A stretch of 64,000 nucleotides of DNA from Candidatus Accumulibacter proximus (GCA_016709675.1 JADJMH010000014.1:124001-188000), one strand, 5' to 3'. Counted from the stretch's first letter, positions 45,926-55,881 are shown. Numbers and translations are program-made. Notes: a model not told the origin generated them from the letters alone.

Positions 45926-47485
45926 TCAGTGCGCCACCGACAGTCCGTACTCGACGGCATCGACCAGCGCCTGCCAGGAGGCTTCGATGATGTTGGCGCT
46001 GGCGCCGACGGTGCTCCATAGCTGGGTCGGGCTGCGGGTATCGATCAAGACGCGGGTGATGGCATGCGTGCCATCACGACCATCCAGGATACGGACCTTG
46101 TAATCGGCCAGATGGAAGTTGGCGATTTCCGGGTAGTGCCCCATCAGTGCCTTGCGCAGAGCGATGTCCAGCGCGTTGACCGGGCCGTTGCCCTCGGCGG
46201 CAGTGTGCAGCAGTTCGCCCTTGACCCTGACCTTGACCATGGCCTCGGAGAAGATTCCACGTCCCTGGCGATGTTCGACGTTGACCAGGAAATCCACCAG
46301 TTCGAACGGCGCCTTGTAATCCGGCTGCTGCCGCTTGAGCATCATGGCCACCGATGCCTCGGCGGCCTCGAACGAGAAACCGCGTGCTTCCAGTTCCTTG
46401 ACCTCGTTGAGCACGCCGACCACATCGGCCACGCTGCCGACCTCGAGACCGTGCTCCTCGGCCTTGCTGAGGATGTTGGCCCGCCCCGAAAGCGCCGAGA
46501 CCACGACGCGCATCCGGTTGCCGACGCGCTCCGGAACCACATGCTGGTAGGACTGCTCCGAGCGGCGCATGGCCGCCACGTGCACGCCGCCCTTGTGGGC
46601 GAAGGCGCTTCGGCCAACATAAGGCAGGTGGTCGTTGGGGGTGATGTTGGCCACTTCATCGACCACATGCGACAACTCGTACAATTTGTGCAGGCGGCCT
46701 TCCGGCAAACACTGGTGGCCCATCTTCAGCTCCAGATTGGCCATGATCGAACACAGATTGGCGTTGCCACAGCGCTCGCCGACGCCATTGATCGTCCCCT
46801 GTACCTGAATCGCCCCCTGGCGCACGGCGGTCAGCGCGTTGATCACGGCGCATTCGCCGTCGTTGTGCGTGTGGATGCCGAACGGGTGGTCGATCGACGC
46901 CTTCATCGCGCGGATGGTGCTCTCGACTTCCCAGGGCATGGTGCCGCCGTTGGTATCGCAGAGCACCACCGTCTCGGCGCCGCCGCGAATGGCTGCCTGC
47001 AGCGTTTCCAGCGCATACACCGGATCCGCCCGGTAACCGTCGAAGAAGTGTTCCGCGTCGTAGATCACCCGACGGCCAGCGGCGCGCAGACAGGCCACCG
47101 ACTGCTCGATGATCCGCAGGTTGTCTTCCAGCGTGGTGAGCAGGACATCGGTGACGTGCAGGTTCCAGGTCTTGCCGAAAATCGTGCACACCGGTGTCCG
47201 GGCATCGAGCAGCGCCCGGATGTTGGCATCCTCCTCGGGGCCGCCCGTGACCCGGCAGGTGGAACCAAAGGCGGTGATCAGCGCGGTCTTCCACTGGATG
47301 TCGCGGGCGCGCTCGAAGAACTCGGCATCTTCGGGATTGGAGCCAGGCCAGCCGCCCTCGATGAAGGCCACGCCGAGATCGTCCAGCCGCTGGGCCAGGC
47401 GGATCTTGCTGTGACCGGAAAGGCAGAAACCTTCGCTCTGGGTCCCGTCGCGCAGAGTGGTGTCGTAAATCTGAACAGCGGTCAT
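45926..47485 (-). CDS. cimA: (R)-citramalate synthase
   Basis: Condenses pyruvate with acetyl-CoA to citramalate, an entry to isoleucine that avoids threonine. The 519-residue protein has the DRE-TIM start IYDTTLRDGTQSEGF, the EGGWPGSNPEDAEFF segment that marks CimA-type enzymes, HTHNDGECAVINAL, and a C-terminal regulatory LeuA-dimer-like domain. The citramalate rather than isopropylmalate assignment rests on the EGGWPGSNP region and the absence of a separate leuA here. Start at 47485, with an alternative at 47506. Confidence 0.9.
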   Translation of the reverse strand: MTAVQIYDTTLRDGTQSEGFCLSGHSKIRLAQRLDDLGVAFIEGGWPGSNPEDAEFFERARDIQWKTALITAFGSTCRVTGGPEEDANIRALLDARTPVCTIFGKTWNLHVTDVLLTTLEDNLRIIEQSVACLRAAGRRVIYDAEHFFDGYRADPVYALETLQAAIRGGAETVVLCDTNGGTMPWEVESTIRAMKASIDHPFGIHTHNDGECAVINALTAVRQGAIQVQGTINGVGERCGNANLCSIMANLELKMGHQCLPEGRLHKLYELSHVVDEVANITPNDHLPYVGRSAFAHKGGVHVAAMRRSEQSYQHVVPERVGNRMRVVVSALSGRANILSKAEEHGLEVGSVADVVGVLNEVKELEARGFSFEAAEASVAMMLKRQQPDYKAPFELVDFLVNVEHRQGRGIFSEAMVKVRVKGELLHTAAEGNGPVNALDIALRKALMGHYPEIANFHLADYKVRILDGRDGTHAITRVLIDTRSPTQLWSTVGASANIIEASWQALVDAVEYGLSVAH

Positions 47486-47489
47486 GCGC

Positions 47490-48071
47490 TCACCTGCGCG
47501 CCTCAAAGGCTGCGATTTCCTTTTCGAAGCTCAGGATGTAGCCGAGCTCGTCGACACCGTTGAGGAGGCAGGTCTTGTTGAACGCGTCAATCGGGAAAGT
47601 CACCGATCCACCCGGGAAGGAAAGCGTCTGCGACGCCAGGTCGAGGGTCAGTTCGACGCCGGGCTTGTCCCGCACCAGCGTCAACAGCGTCGCATGGGTC
47701 GGCGCATCGACGATGATCGGCAGCAGGCCATTCTTGAGCGCGTTGTTGCGGAAAATGTCGGCGAAAGACGTGCTGATCACCGCCCGGAAACCAAATCCGG
47801 TCAGTGCCCAGGGCGCGTGCTCGCGCGACGAGCCACAACCGAAATTGTCGCCGGCCAGCAGGATCTGGCAGCCCGCCGCCTGCGGCTGGTTGAGCACGAA
47901 CTCCGGCTTCGGCGAACCATCGCCCTGATACCGCCAGTCGGCGAAAAGGTTGTCGCCCATGCCCATCTTGTCCGTCGCCTTGAGGAAACGGGCCGGGATG
48001 ATCTGGTCGGTGTCGATGTCGTTGACCGGCAGCGCGACAACCCGGGAGGTGAGGGAAGTAAACTGAGCCAT
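47490..48071 (-). CDS. leuD: 3-isopropylmalate dehydratase small subunit
   Basis: Small subunit of isopropylmalate isomerase. The 193-residue protein has DIDTDQIIPARFLK near residue 18, the active-site loop GDNFGCGSSREHAPWAL near 73, and SFADIFRNNALKNGLLP. The gene is one base from leuC and four from cimA. In citramalate-route organisms, LeuCD also isomerises citramalate to 3-methylmalate. Confidence 0.96.
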   Translation of the reverse strand: MAQFTSLTSRVVALPVNDIDTDQIIPARFLKATDKMGMGDNLFADWRYQGDGSPKPEFVLNQPQAAGCQILLAGDNFGCGSSREHAPWALTGFGFRAVISTSFADIFRNNALKNGLLPIIVDAPTHATLLTLVRDKPGVELTLDLASQTLSFPGGSVTFPIDAFNKTCLLNGVDELGYILSFEKEIAAFEARR

Positions 48072-48072
48072 C

Positions 48073-49482
48073 TTACCGGTCTCCTGCGACGCTACGGGGA
48101 TCGGCCACGGCGCCGGCCAGCGCGCTGGCAGCGGCGGTCAGCGGCGAGGCGAGGAAAGTACGCCCCCCCTGCCCCTGGCGGCCTTCAAAATTGCGGTTGC
48201 TGGTGCTGACGGCGTACTGGCCCGGCTGTAGCTGGTCGCCGTTCATGGCGATGCACATGCTGCACCCGGGTTCGCGCCATTCGGCGCCGGCCGACCTGAA
48301 CACCTGGTCGAGTCCCTCGGCTTCGGCCTGCTGCTTGATCACCTGCGAACCCGGGACGACCATCACCCGGACGTTGCCGGCGACCTTGCGGCCGGAGAGC
48401 AGCGAGGCGGCCTCGCGCAGGTCGGAGATGCGCGAGTTGGTGCAACTACCGATGAACACCACATCCACTTTCTGTCCCAGCAAGGCCTGGCCGGGCTGCA
48501 GGCCCATGTAACGCAATGCCTTGTCCAGCGCGGACTTCTGGTTGGCGTCAGCGATACTGGCGGGGTCGGGTACCCGCCCGCTGATGCCCATGCCCATGCC
48601 GGGATTGGTGCCGAAGGTGATCATCGGTTCGAGCGCGGACGCGTCGAGGGTGATGGTATGGTCGTAGGTAGCGCCCGGATCGCTGGCGAGCGTTCGCCAG
48701 CGGGCGACGGCCTGGTCCCATTCGGCGCCGGCGGGGGCGTGCTCGCGACCAGCGAGGTAGTCAAAGGTTATGTCGTCGGGGGCAATCATGCCGGCACGGG
48801 CGCCCGCTTCGATCGACATGTTGCAGACCGTCATGCGCTGCTCCATGGTCAGCCCGCGGATGGCGGAGCCGGTATATTCGAAGACATAGCCGGTGCCGCC
48901 GCCGACGCCAATGCGGGCGATCAGCGCCAGGATCAGGTCCTTGGCCGAGACGCCGGCCGGCAGTTCGCCATCGATGCGCACTTCACAGGTTTTCGGCCGG
49001 GTCTGCAGCAGGCACTGGGCGGCGAGGACGTGCTCGACCTCGCTGGTGCCGATGCCGAACGCGAGCGCGCCAAACGCCCCGTGAGTCGCGGTGTGGCTGT
49101 CGCCGCAGACGATGGTCATGCCCGGCTGGGTCAGGCCCAGTTCCGGGCCGATGACATGAACGATGCCGCGATGGGCGCTGGCCATGCCGTGCAGCGTGAT
49201 GCCGAACTCGGCGGCATTCGCCTCCATCTGCCGGATTTGCGCAGCGGCCAGCGGGTCGGCGATCGGCACACTGAGCGGCGTCGTCGGGATCGAGTGATCC
49301 ATCGTCGCGACGGTACGCTCCGGGCGACGGACCTTCAGACCGCGCTGACGGAGGCCGGTAAAGGCCTGCGGCGAAGTGACCTCGTGCACCAGGTGGAGGT
49401 CGATATACAGGATGGCCGGAGAATCGGGTCGTTCGGCAACGACATGCGACTCCCAGACTTTTTCAAAGAGTGTTTTTGGCAT
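48073..49482 (-). CDS. leuC: 3-isopropylmalate dehydratase large subunit
   Basis: Aconitase-family 4Fe-4S enzyme. The 469-residue protein has MPKTLFEKVWESHVV, CGDSHTATHGAFGALAFGIGTSEVEHVLA, the cluster Cys in FIGSCTNSRISDLREAA and in EPGCSMCIAMN. First gene of the operon, so the promoter should lie at about 49483-49600. Confidence 0.96.
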   Translation of the reverse strand: MPKTLFEKVWESHVVAERPDSPAILYIDLHLVHEVTSPQAFTGLRQRGLKVRRPERTVATMDHSIPTTPLSVPIADPLAAAQIRQMEANAAEFGITLHGMASAHRGIVHVIGPELGLTQPGMTIVCGDSHTATHGAFGALAFGIGTSEVEHVLAAQCLLQTRPKTCEVRIDGELPAGVSAKDLILALIARIGVGGGTGYVFEYTGSAIRGLTMEQRMTVCNMSIEAGARAGMIAPDDITFDYLAGREHAPAGAEWDQAVARWRTLASDPGATYDHTITLDASALEPMITFGTNPGMGMGISGRVPDPASIADANQKSALDKALRYMGLQPGQALLGQKVDVVFIGSCTNSRISDLREAASLLSGRKVAGNVRVMVVPGSQVIKQQAEAEGLDQVFRSAGAEWREPGCSMCIAMNGDQLQPGQYAVSTSNRNFEGRQGQGGRTFLASPLTAAASALAGAVADPRSVAGDR

Positions 49483-50013
49483 GACCAGTCGGTGTCAGTG
49501 AGGTGAACTGTGATTCCCGGCAGGAGGCCGGAAATCATGGCGAGGGCGTCGACCGCGTGCTGGCTGCCATTCCTGGCACCAGCTACGCGTATCGGCGCGG
49601 AGACGGATTTTCCCATGGTTTCCGGATTGGCGATAGCCGGCAATTCCGGTTTGACGTCGGCTTCCTGACTGAGCTACCAACCATGAAACGGCTGCGGCCA
49701 ACGCGATCATCGCCAGCGAACGGGAAAAAATCCGCGCCCGGCATCCCGGCATCAACCTCGATTTCTCGGGCGAACTCGAGGACATCGAAAAAAGCCTGGC
49801 GGCGATGCAGACACTCTCCCTGCTCGGCGTCGGCATCATCTACCTGATTCTCGCCGCGCAGTTCGCCAGCTACTGGCAACCGCTGGTGATCCTGGTCGCT
49901 GTGCCGCTGCTCTATGTTGCTTTCATTCGCCAGCGCAAGCCGGTCGCCAGGGCCTCGCTGCTGCGGTGTTTCCCGCTACGCTTCGGGGGCGAATGACCGG
50001 CGAGCGAGACCGG
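49483..50013. other. leuC upstream region and decayed DNA
   Basis: Besides the RND remnant, the 530 bases before leuC hold no gene that I can support. The first 200 should contain the leuC promoter. I see no clear leader peptide with a Leu run, so classical leucine attenuation is not evident. Confidence 0.4.
49685..49915 (+). pseudogene. remnant of an RND efflux transporter
   Basis: The frame from 49685 reads ETAAANAIIASEREKIRARH, then IEKSLAAMQTLSLLGVGIIY and LILAAQFASYWQPLVILVAVPL. The latter is the conserved segment that opens the second membrane half of AcrB/MexB-type permeases. Only about 77 residues survive; an in-frame TGA lies just upstream at 49670 and homology ends near 49915, although the frame runs on to 49996. 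Dead gene. Confidence 0.75.
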
Positions 50014-53000
50014 TCACAACGCTCCTGACACCTCGCCGACGCCAGCCACCCGCGCGCCCTGCCGGCGCACGCGGCCCAGCGCTTCCAGCGTGTCGACGAT
50101 CTGCGGCAGGCGTTTCTTCCACGCGCCCTTGCCGGTAAAGCGCGCCGCGAGTTCGCCCTCGGAGAGCGGCAGCGGCGAAGCGGCGAGCAAACGGGCGACT
50201 GCCGCGACCTGCGCGGGCAGCGTCGCCGGCCAGGGCAGGCGCTGCACGGCGAGCGCCGATGAGGTTTCGCCGGGGAGCGTATCTTGCCCGCCGTCGTCGA
50301 GGACCATGTCCGCCTGCCGGGGCTGTGCGGTCGGCTGCTGATAATCGGGACGGAGCCAGCGAATGTAGCCTTTCGCCTCTTCCGCCGCGCGTTCGGCGTT
50401 GAGCGCGACCAGGCGGACGAGCAGCGTTTCCTCCGCAGCCGCCTTCAGCGCCGCGTCGGCGTGTGCAGCCAGCTGCGGCGCCAGGTCGCTCCAGCCATAG
50501 GCATCGAGCACGGCGGCGTCGAGTTCGTCGTGCAGCGATTTCAACACGCTCACCAGCCCCTGCTCGTGGATGGCCTTGTCCTTCGCGTTGAGTGCCTCGC
50601 CGCGGCGGAGCTTTTCGAGCACGTTGTACATGCCGGTCAGCGTCAGCGCTGGATGCGCGGCCTGCTGGCGCTTGCGGTGCGCGTCGAGTTGTTCGGCGAG
50701 GTCGCCGATGTGGGCCTGCTGCGCTTCGCTGGCAGCGGGGAGAGGGAAAGGCTCGAAGCAGCGGGATTTGTTGTAGCGCGATCGTTAGCCGGACCGGGCA
50801 AGTGCCCACACGACATGCACACAGGACGACAGCACGCCAAGATGCAAGGCGTCGGCGCTGGCAATGCAAATCAGCATATTGTCCGGCGCAATCTCGGCTT
50901 CGAGGAACTGCAAGGTGCGGTGCTTCGCAGTTTCGACGGTGGCGATGTAGCGCGGCAGGCCAACGAGCATAGGACGCAAGTCACGCCGAGGCTCGCCGAA
51001 TATCCACCACGAATCGCGGTAGCTTGCTCGTGCATTCTGATCTCGCTCCGGCTTGACACGTTCGACCACCCATTGATACGTCGCCGGATAGCGGGCACGC
51101 ACCTCTTCGACGGTTAAACCAAAGAGGTCGATCAGCTGCACGCCACGCGGCCGATCGGTCAGGTCGCGACCGTTGCGGTAGACCTTGATCGGCGCGTCCG
51201 CGTCGAGACGCGCAGCCTCGCTGGGCGTGACGATGAAACCAGCGCCGTGCAGCTTGAAGCCCGGCGAACTGATGCCACTGTTCGCCCGCAGCGCCTTCGC
51301 CGCCGCGACATTCGCGCCAATCCGCAAGTCGGCGTGTATCAGCCCGACCTGTTCCTGGAGCGTCACCTGCAGCCCTTCGCCTCCCGCTTCCTGCTCGTCG
51401 GTTACGCTCAGCAACTGCCCTTCGCCACCACCCGCCGTGCCGACGGTCATCGCGATGCGCACGGCGGCGCCGTCGGCGCTGTCGACCCAGGGGTGATCGG
51501 GCACGGCGAAGGCAAGCGAAATGCCCTTGTCGAGCGCAGACTGCACGACGCGGCGATTGAAGGTCTGCTTCAGGCTGTTGGTCGTGATCAGCCCAAAGCG
51601 CTGCGCCTTCCCCGTCGCCACGAGTTGCGCGGCATGATGCCACCAGAACATCACCAGGTCGGCCGATTCGGGAACAGCTTGCCAGGTCTTGCGCAAAGCC
51701 TCGACGTAACCATCACCCAGCGCTGCGCGCATACCGCCGGCACCGATGAACGGCGGATTGCCGACGATGAAGTCCGCCTGCGGCCACTCCGCCTGACGAG
51801 GATTGAGGTAGCGCTGCAGCGGCAGGCGGGCGTTCTCGTCCGGCACGGGTTCGCCGGTCACCGGATGGGGCTTGGTCGTTACCCCGTCCCAGCGGCTGAC
51901 CGGCTGGCCGCGCTCGTCGAGGACGGTTTCGACCGCATCGTAGGCCAGCACGGCGTCGCGGCATTCGATATTGCGGAAGTCCTTGAGGATCGGTTGCGGT
52001 GGCAGGCCGCTGCCGTTGGTGCGGAAGTGCCACTGCAGGTAACCGATCCAGAGCACGAGTTCGGCGATCGCCGCGGCGCGCGGGCTGAGTTCGAGACCGA
52101 GGAACTGGTGCGGGTCGACGGTCAGGCCTTCGGCTTCGAGACGCTGCTGGGAACCGCCAGCAGCCCGGCCGAAGGCGTGCAGCTGATCGAGCACCTCGCC
52201 CTCGAGGCGCTTCAGGTGTTCGAGCGTGACGTAGAGGAAATTCGCCGAGCCGCAGGCCGGATCGAGCACGCGCACCTGGCACAGGCGGTGATGGAAAGCA
52301 TCGACCTCGGCGCGCGCGGCATCGAGCCGGCCTTCGTTGGCGAGCAGCAGCGCCGCCGCCTGGACGTTGCGCCAGTCGCTGCGCAGCGGTTCGACGACGG
52401 TCGGCAGCACCAGCCGCTCGACGTACGCACGTGGCGTGTAGTGGGCGCCCAGCGCATGGCGCTCACTGGTCGACAGGGCACGTTCGAGCAGGGTACCGAA
52501 GATCGCCGGTTCGACCTGCGTCCAGTCGGCGTTCGCGGCTTCGATCAGCAGGCCGATCTGGTCGCGGTCGAGCGCGATCACCTCGGGCTGCTTGAAGAGC
52601 TTGCCATTGAACCGCGGCAGCGTCGCGCGCAGGACAACCGAAAAGCCGCCGCTGTCCATCTCGCGCCAGAGTGCGGCGAGCAGCGGCACGAACTGCTGCG
52701 GGTTGGCCTGCAGCGTGGCGAGCAGCGCGCTGAACGCGCCCTTGCCATCCTGCTTCGGCAGCAGGCCGACATCTTCGGCAAACATCGAGAACAGACACCG
52801 GGTGAGGAAACCGGCAACGAGTTCGGGGTGGTGACCGACGCCTTCGAGCGTCTTGGCGATCTTCGCCAGGTGTCCGGCAATGTCGCGCGTGACTCTCGCC
52901 GAGACGCGCGTCGGGTCAAGCGCCAGCGGGTCGAGCCACAGCGTTCGCAGGCGGATGCGGATCGCTTCGTCGGCCAGATCGGTGAGCCGGATACGATGCG

Positions 53001-53496
53001 AGCGCGGGTCGGGGAAAGGCGTGTAGGTGGCGCCGGAGCGGGTAAAGTCGGCGTAGAGTTCAATCACCCGCCCGACGTCGATGACGATCAGGAAGGGTGG
53101 CCGGCCTTCCTCGGCCGGCAACGCGCGGGCGTAGCCTTCGGCCTGACCACGGGCGCGCTGCATCGCGTCATCGAACACCCTGCTGGCGACGCCGAGCCTG
53201 ATCTTCTTGGCTTCGAGGACGTACGCGCTGCGCTTGTAGCAATCAATGCGGCCCGTCGACTCACTGCCGTCGCCATGGCGAAAAGTGACCCGCCGCTCGA
53301 AGACGTAGGCATTGTCGCGCGTGTCATCGCGCGCCGGATCGGGCGCCGGCACACCCAGCAGCTGGCAGAGGTCGGTGATGAACAGCTGGTAATTGGCCAG
53401 TTCTCATCCGTCGGCATCCTGCCAGCGGCTGATGAAGGCATCGAGCGAAAGGGCTGCGGCGCTGGCGATGGCATTCGGGCAAGGTGGTTCGGTCAT
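50014..53496 (-). pseudogene. type IIG restriction-modification enzyme (PD-(D/E)XK plus N6-adenine methyltransferase), two in-frame stops
   Basis: Reading from ATG 53496 gives 1161 codons in one frame with two stops: TGA at 53406-53404 (after about 30 codons, WQDADG*ELANYQ) and TAA at 50787-50785 (ALARSG*RSRYNKSRCF). The longest open part, 53352-50785, has 855 residues: nuclease-like RIDCYK...YVLEAKK, MTase motif I LDPACGSANFLYV and motif IV GNPPFIGAGG. The C-terminal target-recognition part (FEPFPLPAA, MYNVLEKLRRGEAL) continues after the second stop. Such fused enzymes cut and methylate DNA. It should be inactive, unless the stops are sequencing errors or re-initiation yields a partial protein. 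Confidence 0.82.
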
Positions 53497-53920
53497 GCCC
53501 GGGAGTATGACACGGAGAGACCGGCGACGGCGCCCTGCCCGTCCTGCACTCGACCTGCCACCGTGACCATTGGCTACCCGGTGCTGCAGGAACAGAGTCC
53601 CGGATTCGCCCTGAAGCCTCCCCGTCAGTCTCGACGCTCTGCGCTGTGCTCGGTCTTTGACAACTCAATTCCTATACTGTCACCGATATGCTCACACCGA
53701 TATGCTCAACATCTCTGCCGTCAGGACCGCCGGACCCCGGCGCCGCGGTGGCACATAGAACCCCTTCGGCCCCTCCTGCCCACCTATTTCGGGGACGCCT
53801 ATTTCGGGGACGGTATACTAAATCTACCGAAAGCGACACGGCAGGCTGGCCCAAAGCGAATGCCCGAAGCGCCCGGTTTTCGCTCAGTTCTGGTCGAAAA
53901 CGGCATCCGGCTGACGCGCT
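53497..53920. other. repeat-bearing intergenic region
   Basis: No gene is supported. It holds the first 111-bp direct-repeat copy (53800-53910), preceded by a tandem duplication of a 15-bp unit (53783-53812), and short repeated GATATGCTCA words at 53686-53706. Confidence 0.5.
53800..53910. repeat. 111-bp direct repeat, copy A
   Basis: Aligns without gaps to 54601-54711 (offset 801) at close to 88% identity by eye. It starts TATTTCGGGGACGGTATACT, a word I associate with dispersed repeats near REP-associated transposases. It lies at one edge of a toxin-antitoxin pair. Confidence 0.75.
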
Positions 53921-54199
53921 TCATCCATAAACCTCGTCGTGGCTGCCGATGTCGAGCAGCAGGATTTCGTGCTCGGTGATTTGAAGGATGAGAGTGATGC
54001 GGTAGCTGTAGGTCAGGCTGACGGCTTGCATGCCCTGCAGTTTGCCGGTGAGTGGATGCAGGCGCAGACTGGGCTCGAAGGGATCGGTGCGCAGTTTCTC
54101 GAGCGTATCGGCAAGCCGGGGCCGCAGGTCGGGGTGGCGGGCGAGGAATTTGCGGGCGCGGCGGTCGAAGCTGACGGTGGTCACGAGCGTCCAGCTCAT
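53921..54199 (-). CDS. RelE/YafQ-like mRNA interferase toxin
   Basis: The 92-residue protein starts MSWTLVTTVSFDRRARKFLAR and has the plasmid-stabilisation/RelE pattern DTLEKLRTDPFEPSLRLHPLTGKLQG, then SYRITLILQI and LLDIGSHDEVYG at the C-terminus. It overlaps the antitoxin stop by four bases. Family: type II toxins that cut mRNA on the ribosome. Confidence 0.82.
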   Translation of the reverse strand: MSWTLVTTVSFDRRARKFLARHPDLRPRLADTLEKLRTDPFEPSLRLHPLTGKLQGMQAVSLTYSYRITLILQITEHEILLLDIGSHDEVYG

Positions 54200-54465
54200 T
54201 CAGCGGATTGGTCCAGATGCTTTAGGAGCGCATCGACGCTGCGGTGCCGGGTGGTGCGGCCGGCCTTGGCGTCTTCCAGCGAGGCCTTGATGCGCGCGAG
54301 CACAGCTTCTTCCTGCATTTCGAGCAATTCCTGGTAGCACGCTTCGGTGAGCACGACGTATTGCGCACGATTGTTCTTGATGATGTGGACGGGCCCTTGG
54401 GCCAGCGCTTCGTCCACGGCGGCGATGCCGCGGCGCTTGATTTCCTGGGCGGGAACGATATTCAT
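54196..54465 (-). CDS. Phd/YefM-type antitoxin of the RelE-like toxin
   Basis: The 89-residue protein starts MNIVPAQEIKRRGIAAVDEAL, then PVHIIKNNRAQYVVLTEACYQELLEM, a Phd/YefM fold. The ATG at 54465 has GGAG at a good distance; a TTG at 54477 would add four residues. The C-terminal half is charged and probably wraps the toxin. Confidence 0.82.
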   Translation of the reverse strand: MNIVPAQEIKRRGIAAVDEALAQGPVHIIKNNRAQYVVLTEACYQELLEMQEEAVLARIKASLEDAKAGRTTRHRSVDALLKHLDQSAE

Positions 54466-54600
54466 CTTCAACTCCAATACCTGATTAGGTACTCATTTGA
54501 GCACCCATCTTCGTATTTGGCAACCCCGGGACTTGATATCAACCTGATTATGGCCAGGGGTCCCGCTGCCCTCGATACGCGGCGCGTATATCGTATTTCG

Positions 54601-54711
54601 TATTTCGGGGACGGTATACTTAGTTTATCGAAAGAGACACGGCAGGCTGGCCCAAAGCGAATGCCTGAAGCGCCCGGCCTTCGCTCGGCGCTGGTCGAAG
54701 ACGGCATCCGG
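54601..54711. repeat. 111-bp direct repeat, copy B
   Basis: Partner of 53800-53910. The two copies bracket the toxin-antitoxin pair almost exactly: copy A ends 11 bases before the toxin stop, and copy B begins 136 bases upstream of the antitoxin start. Confidence 0.75.
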
Positions 54712-55027
54712 GACTTCGGCATCGAGCACCCCAATGACCCAGGTTTCAATCTGATCCGTGCTCGAGCCGACAAAACGTCCGCGGACTGCTTCCGGGAGGT
54801 AACCAGGACAACGAAACAGCAGGGAGGCAACGTCACTTTCCTGACGACCTCCTGACGGCCTCCTGACTGCCGTCCTTTATGCCGAAGCGTTCTGCTGAGG
54901 TGACATGGCGCATGGAGACGTTGCCTTCCAATGCGCAAACTTCTTCCAGTAGTCGTTGCTCAAGTTCGTCCGACAGCTGCATCAATCAGGAACGAGGACG
55001 AGGCCACTGCCATGCTCAAGCTATTTA

Positions 55028-55096
55028 CTATACTGTCCCTCTTACAGCCTGTCCCTCTTACTATACTGTCCCTCTTACAGCCCTCCCTCTTACAGC
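55028..55096. repeat. short nested direct repeats
   Basis: A 23-bp word at 55028-55050 is repeated exactly at 55060-55082. Parts of it recur at 55049-55060 and 55083-55096 (CCCTCTTACAG). It looks like slippage or a decayed repeat array. Confidence 0.7.
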
Positions 55097-55155
55097 CGCG
55101 GCCCACGTCGGCGACATCGGCCAGCGTGCGGTCAGGCGCTGGCCGACAGATAAAC

Positions 55156-55737
55156 TCAGGGATCGATGCGCGTTCCCAGCGCCTGCAGGAATTTCGCCAG
55201 CCAGGCAGGGTGTGCCGGCCACGCCGGCGCGGTGATCAGGTTGCCGTCCGCATGCGCCTGGTCGATTGGAATCTCGGCATAGGTGCCGCCGACTGCCCGC
55301 ACCTCGGGAGCACACGCCGGATAGGCGCTGCAGGCGCGCCCGCCGAGGACGCCGGCCGCGGCCAGCAGTTGCGCGCCGTGGCAGATCGCGGCGATCGGCT
55401 TGCCGGCGCTGGCGAAGTGCTGGACGATGGCGATCACCGCCGGATTCAGGCGCAGGTACTCGGGCGCGCGGCCGCCGGGGATGACGAGCGCGTCATAGTC
55501 CGCGGCCTGTACGGCGTCGAAGTCGGCATTCAGCGTGAAGTTGTGGCCGGGCTTCTCGCTGTAGGTCTGGTCGCCTTCGAAATCGTGCACGGCCGTACGC
55601 ACCTGTTCTCCGGCCTTCTTGCCGGGACAGACGGCGTGCACCGCGTGACCGACCATCAGCAGTGCCTGGAACGGCACCATGGTTTCGTAGTCCTCGGTAA
55701 AGTCACCGGTGAGCATCAGGATCTTCTTGGCTGCCAT
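55156..55737 (-). CDS. DJ-1/PfpI family protein
   Basis: The 193-residue protein has the start KKILMLTGDFTEDYETMVPFQ, Glu in the DFTEDYE region, YDALVIPGGRAPEYLR, and the nucleophile elbow AAICHGAQLLAAAG with Cys near residue 112. The family includes glyoxalase/deglycase-like and protease-like members; I cannot choose among them. Start at ATG 55737. The 60-bp repeat lies 29 bases upstream. Confidence 0.88.
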   Translation of the reverse strand: MAAKKILMLTGDFTEDYETMVPFQALLMVGHAVHAVCPGKKAGEQVRTAVHDFEGDQTYSEKPGHNFTLNADFDAVQAADYDALVIPGGRAPEYLRLNPAVIAIVQHFASAGKPIAAICHGAQLLAAAGVLGGRACSAYPACAPEVRAVGGTYAEIPIDQAHADGNLITAPAWPAHPAWLAKFLQALGTRIDP

Positions 55738-55765
55738 GAGGGTCTCCTTGGTTGGGGTGCCGACG

Positions 55766-55825
55766 AAGGATAGGAGATCCAACGCCACTTCCGCAAGGGC
55801 TCCAGGCTCTGTCAGGCCCTGACCG
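55766..55825. repeat. 60-bp direct repeat, copy 1
   Basis: Matches 56748-56807 (offset 982) with eight mismatches and no gaps. It lies in the leader or promoter of the DJ-1/PfpI gene. Confidence 0.7.
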
Positions 55826-55881
55826 CAATCCGCCGACCGACCCGGCAGCCAGCCCTCGCGCCGCACCTCAAGGCGAGTTCG

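Larger units (their letters stand above)
54466..55155. other. repeat-rich region without supported genes
   Basis: Carries direct-repeat copy B and, near 55028-55096, nested short repeats. Possible frames on both strands have odd composition and no family features. The antitoxin promoter should lie near 54480-54530, where the DNA is AT-richer. Confidence 0.5.

Noticed and set aside
46064..47563. Long plus-strand open frame opposite cimA
   Set aside because: Antisense shadow of a gene with unambiguous motifs.
51247..53979. 910-codon plus-strand open frame opposite the restriction-modification gene
   Set aside because: The minus strand carries the methyltransferase and nuclease motifs; the plus frame shows no family feature.
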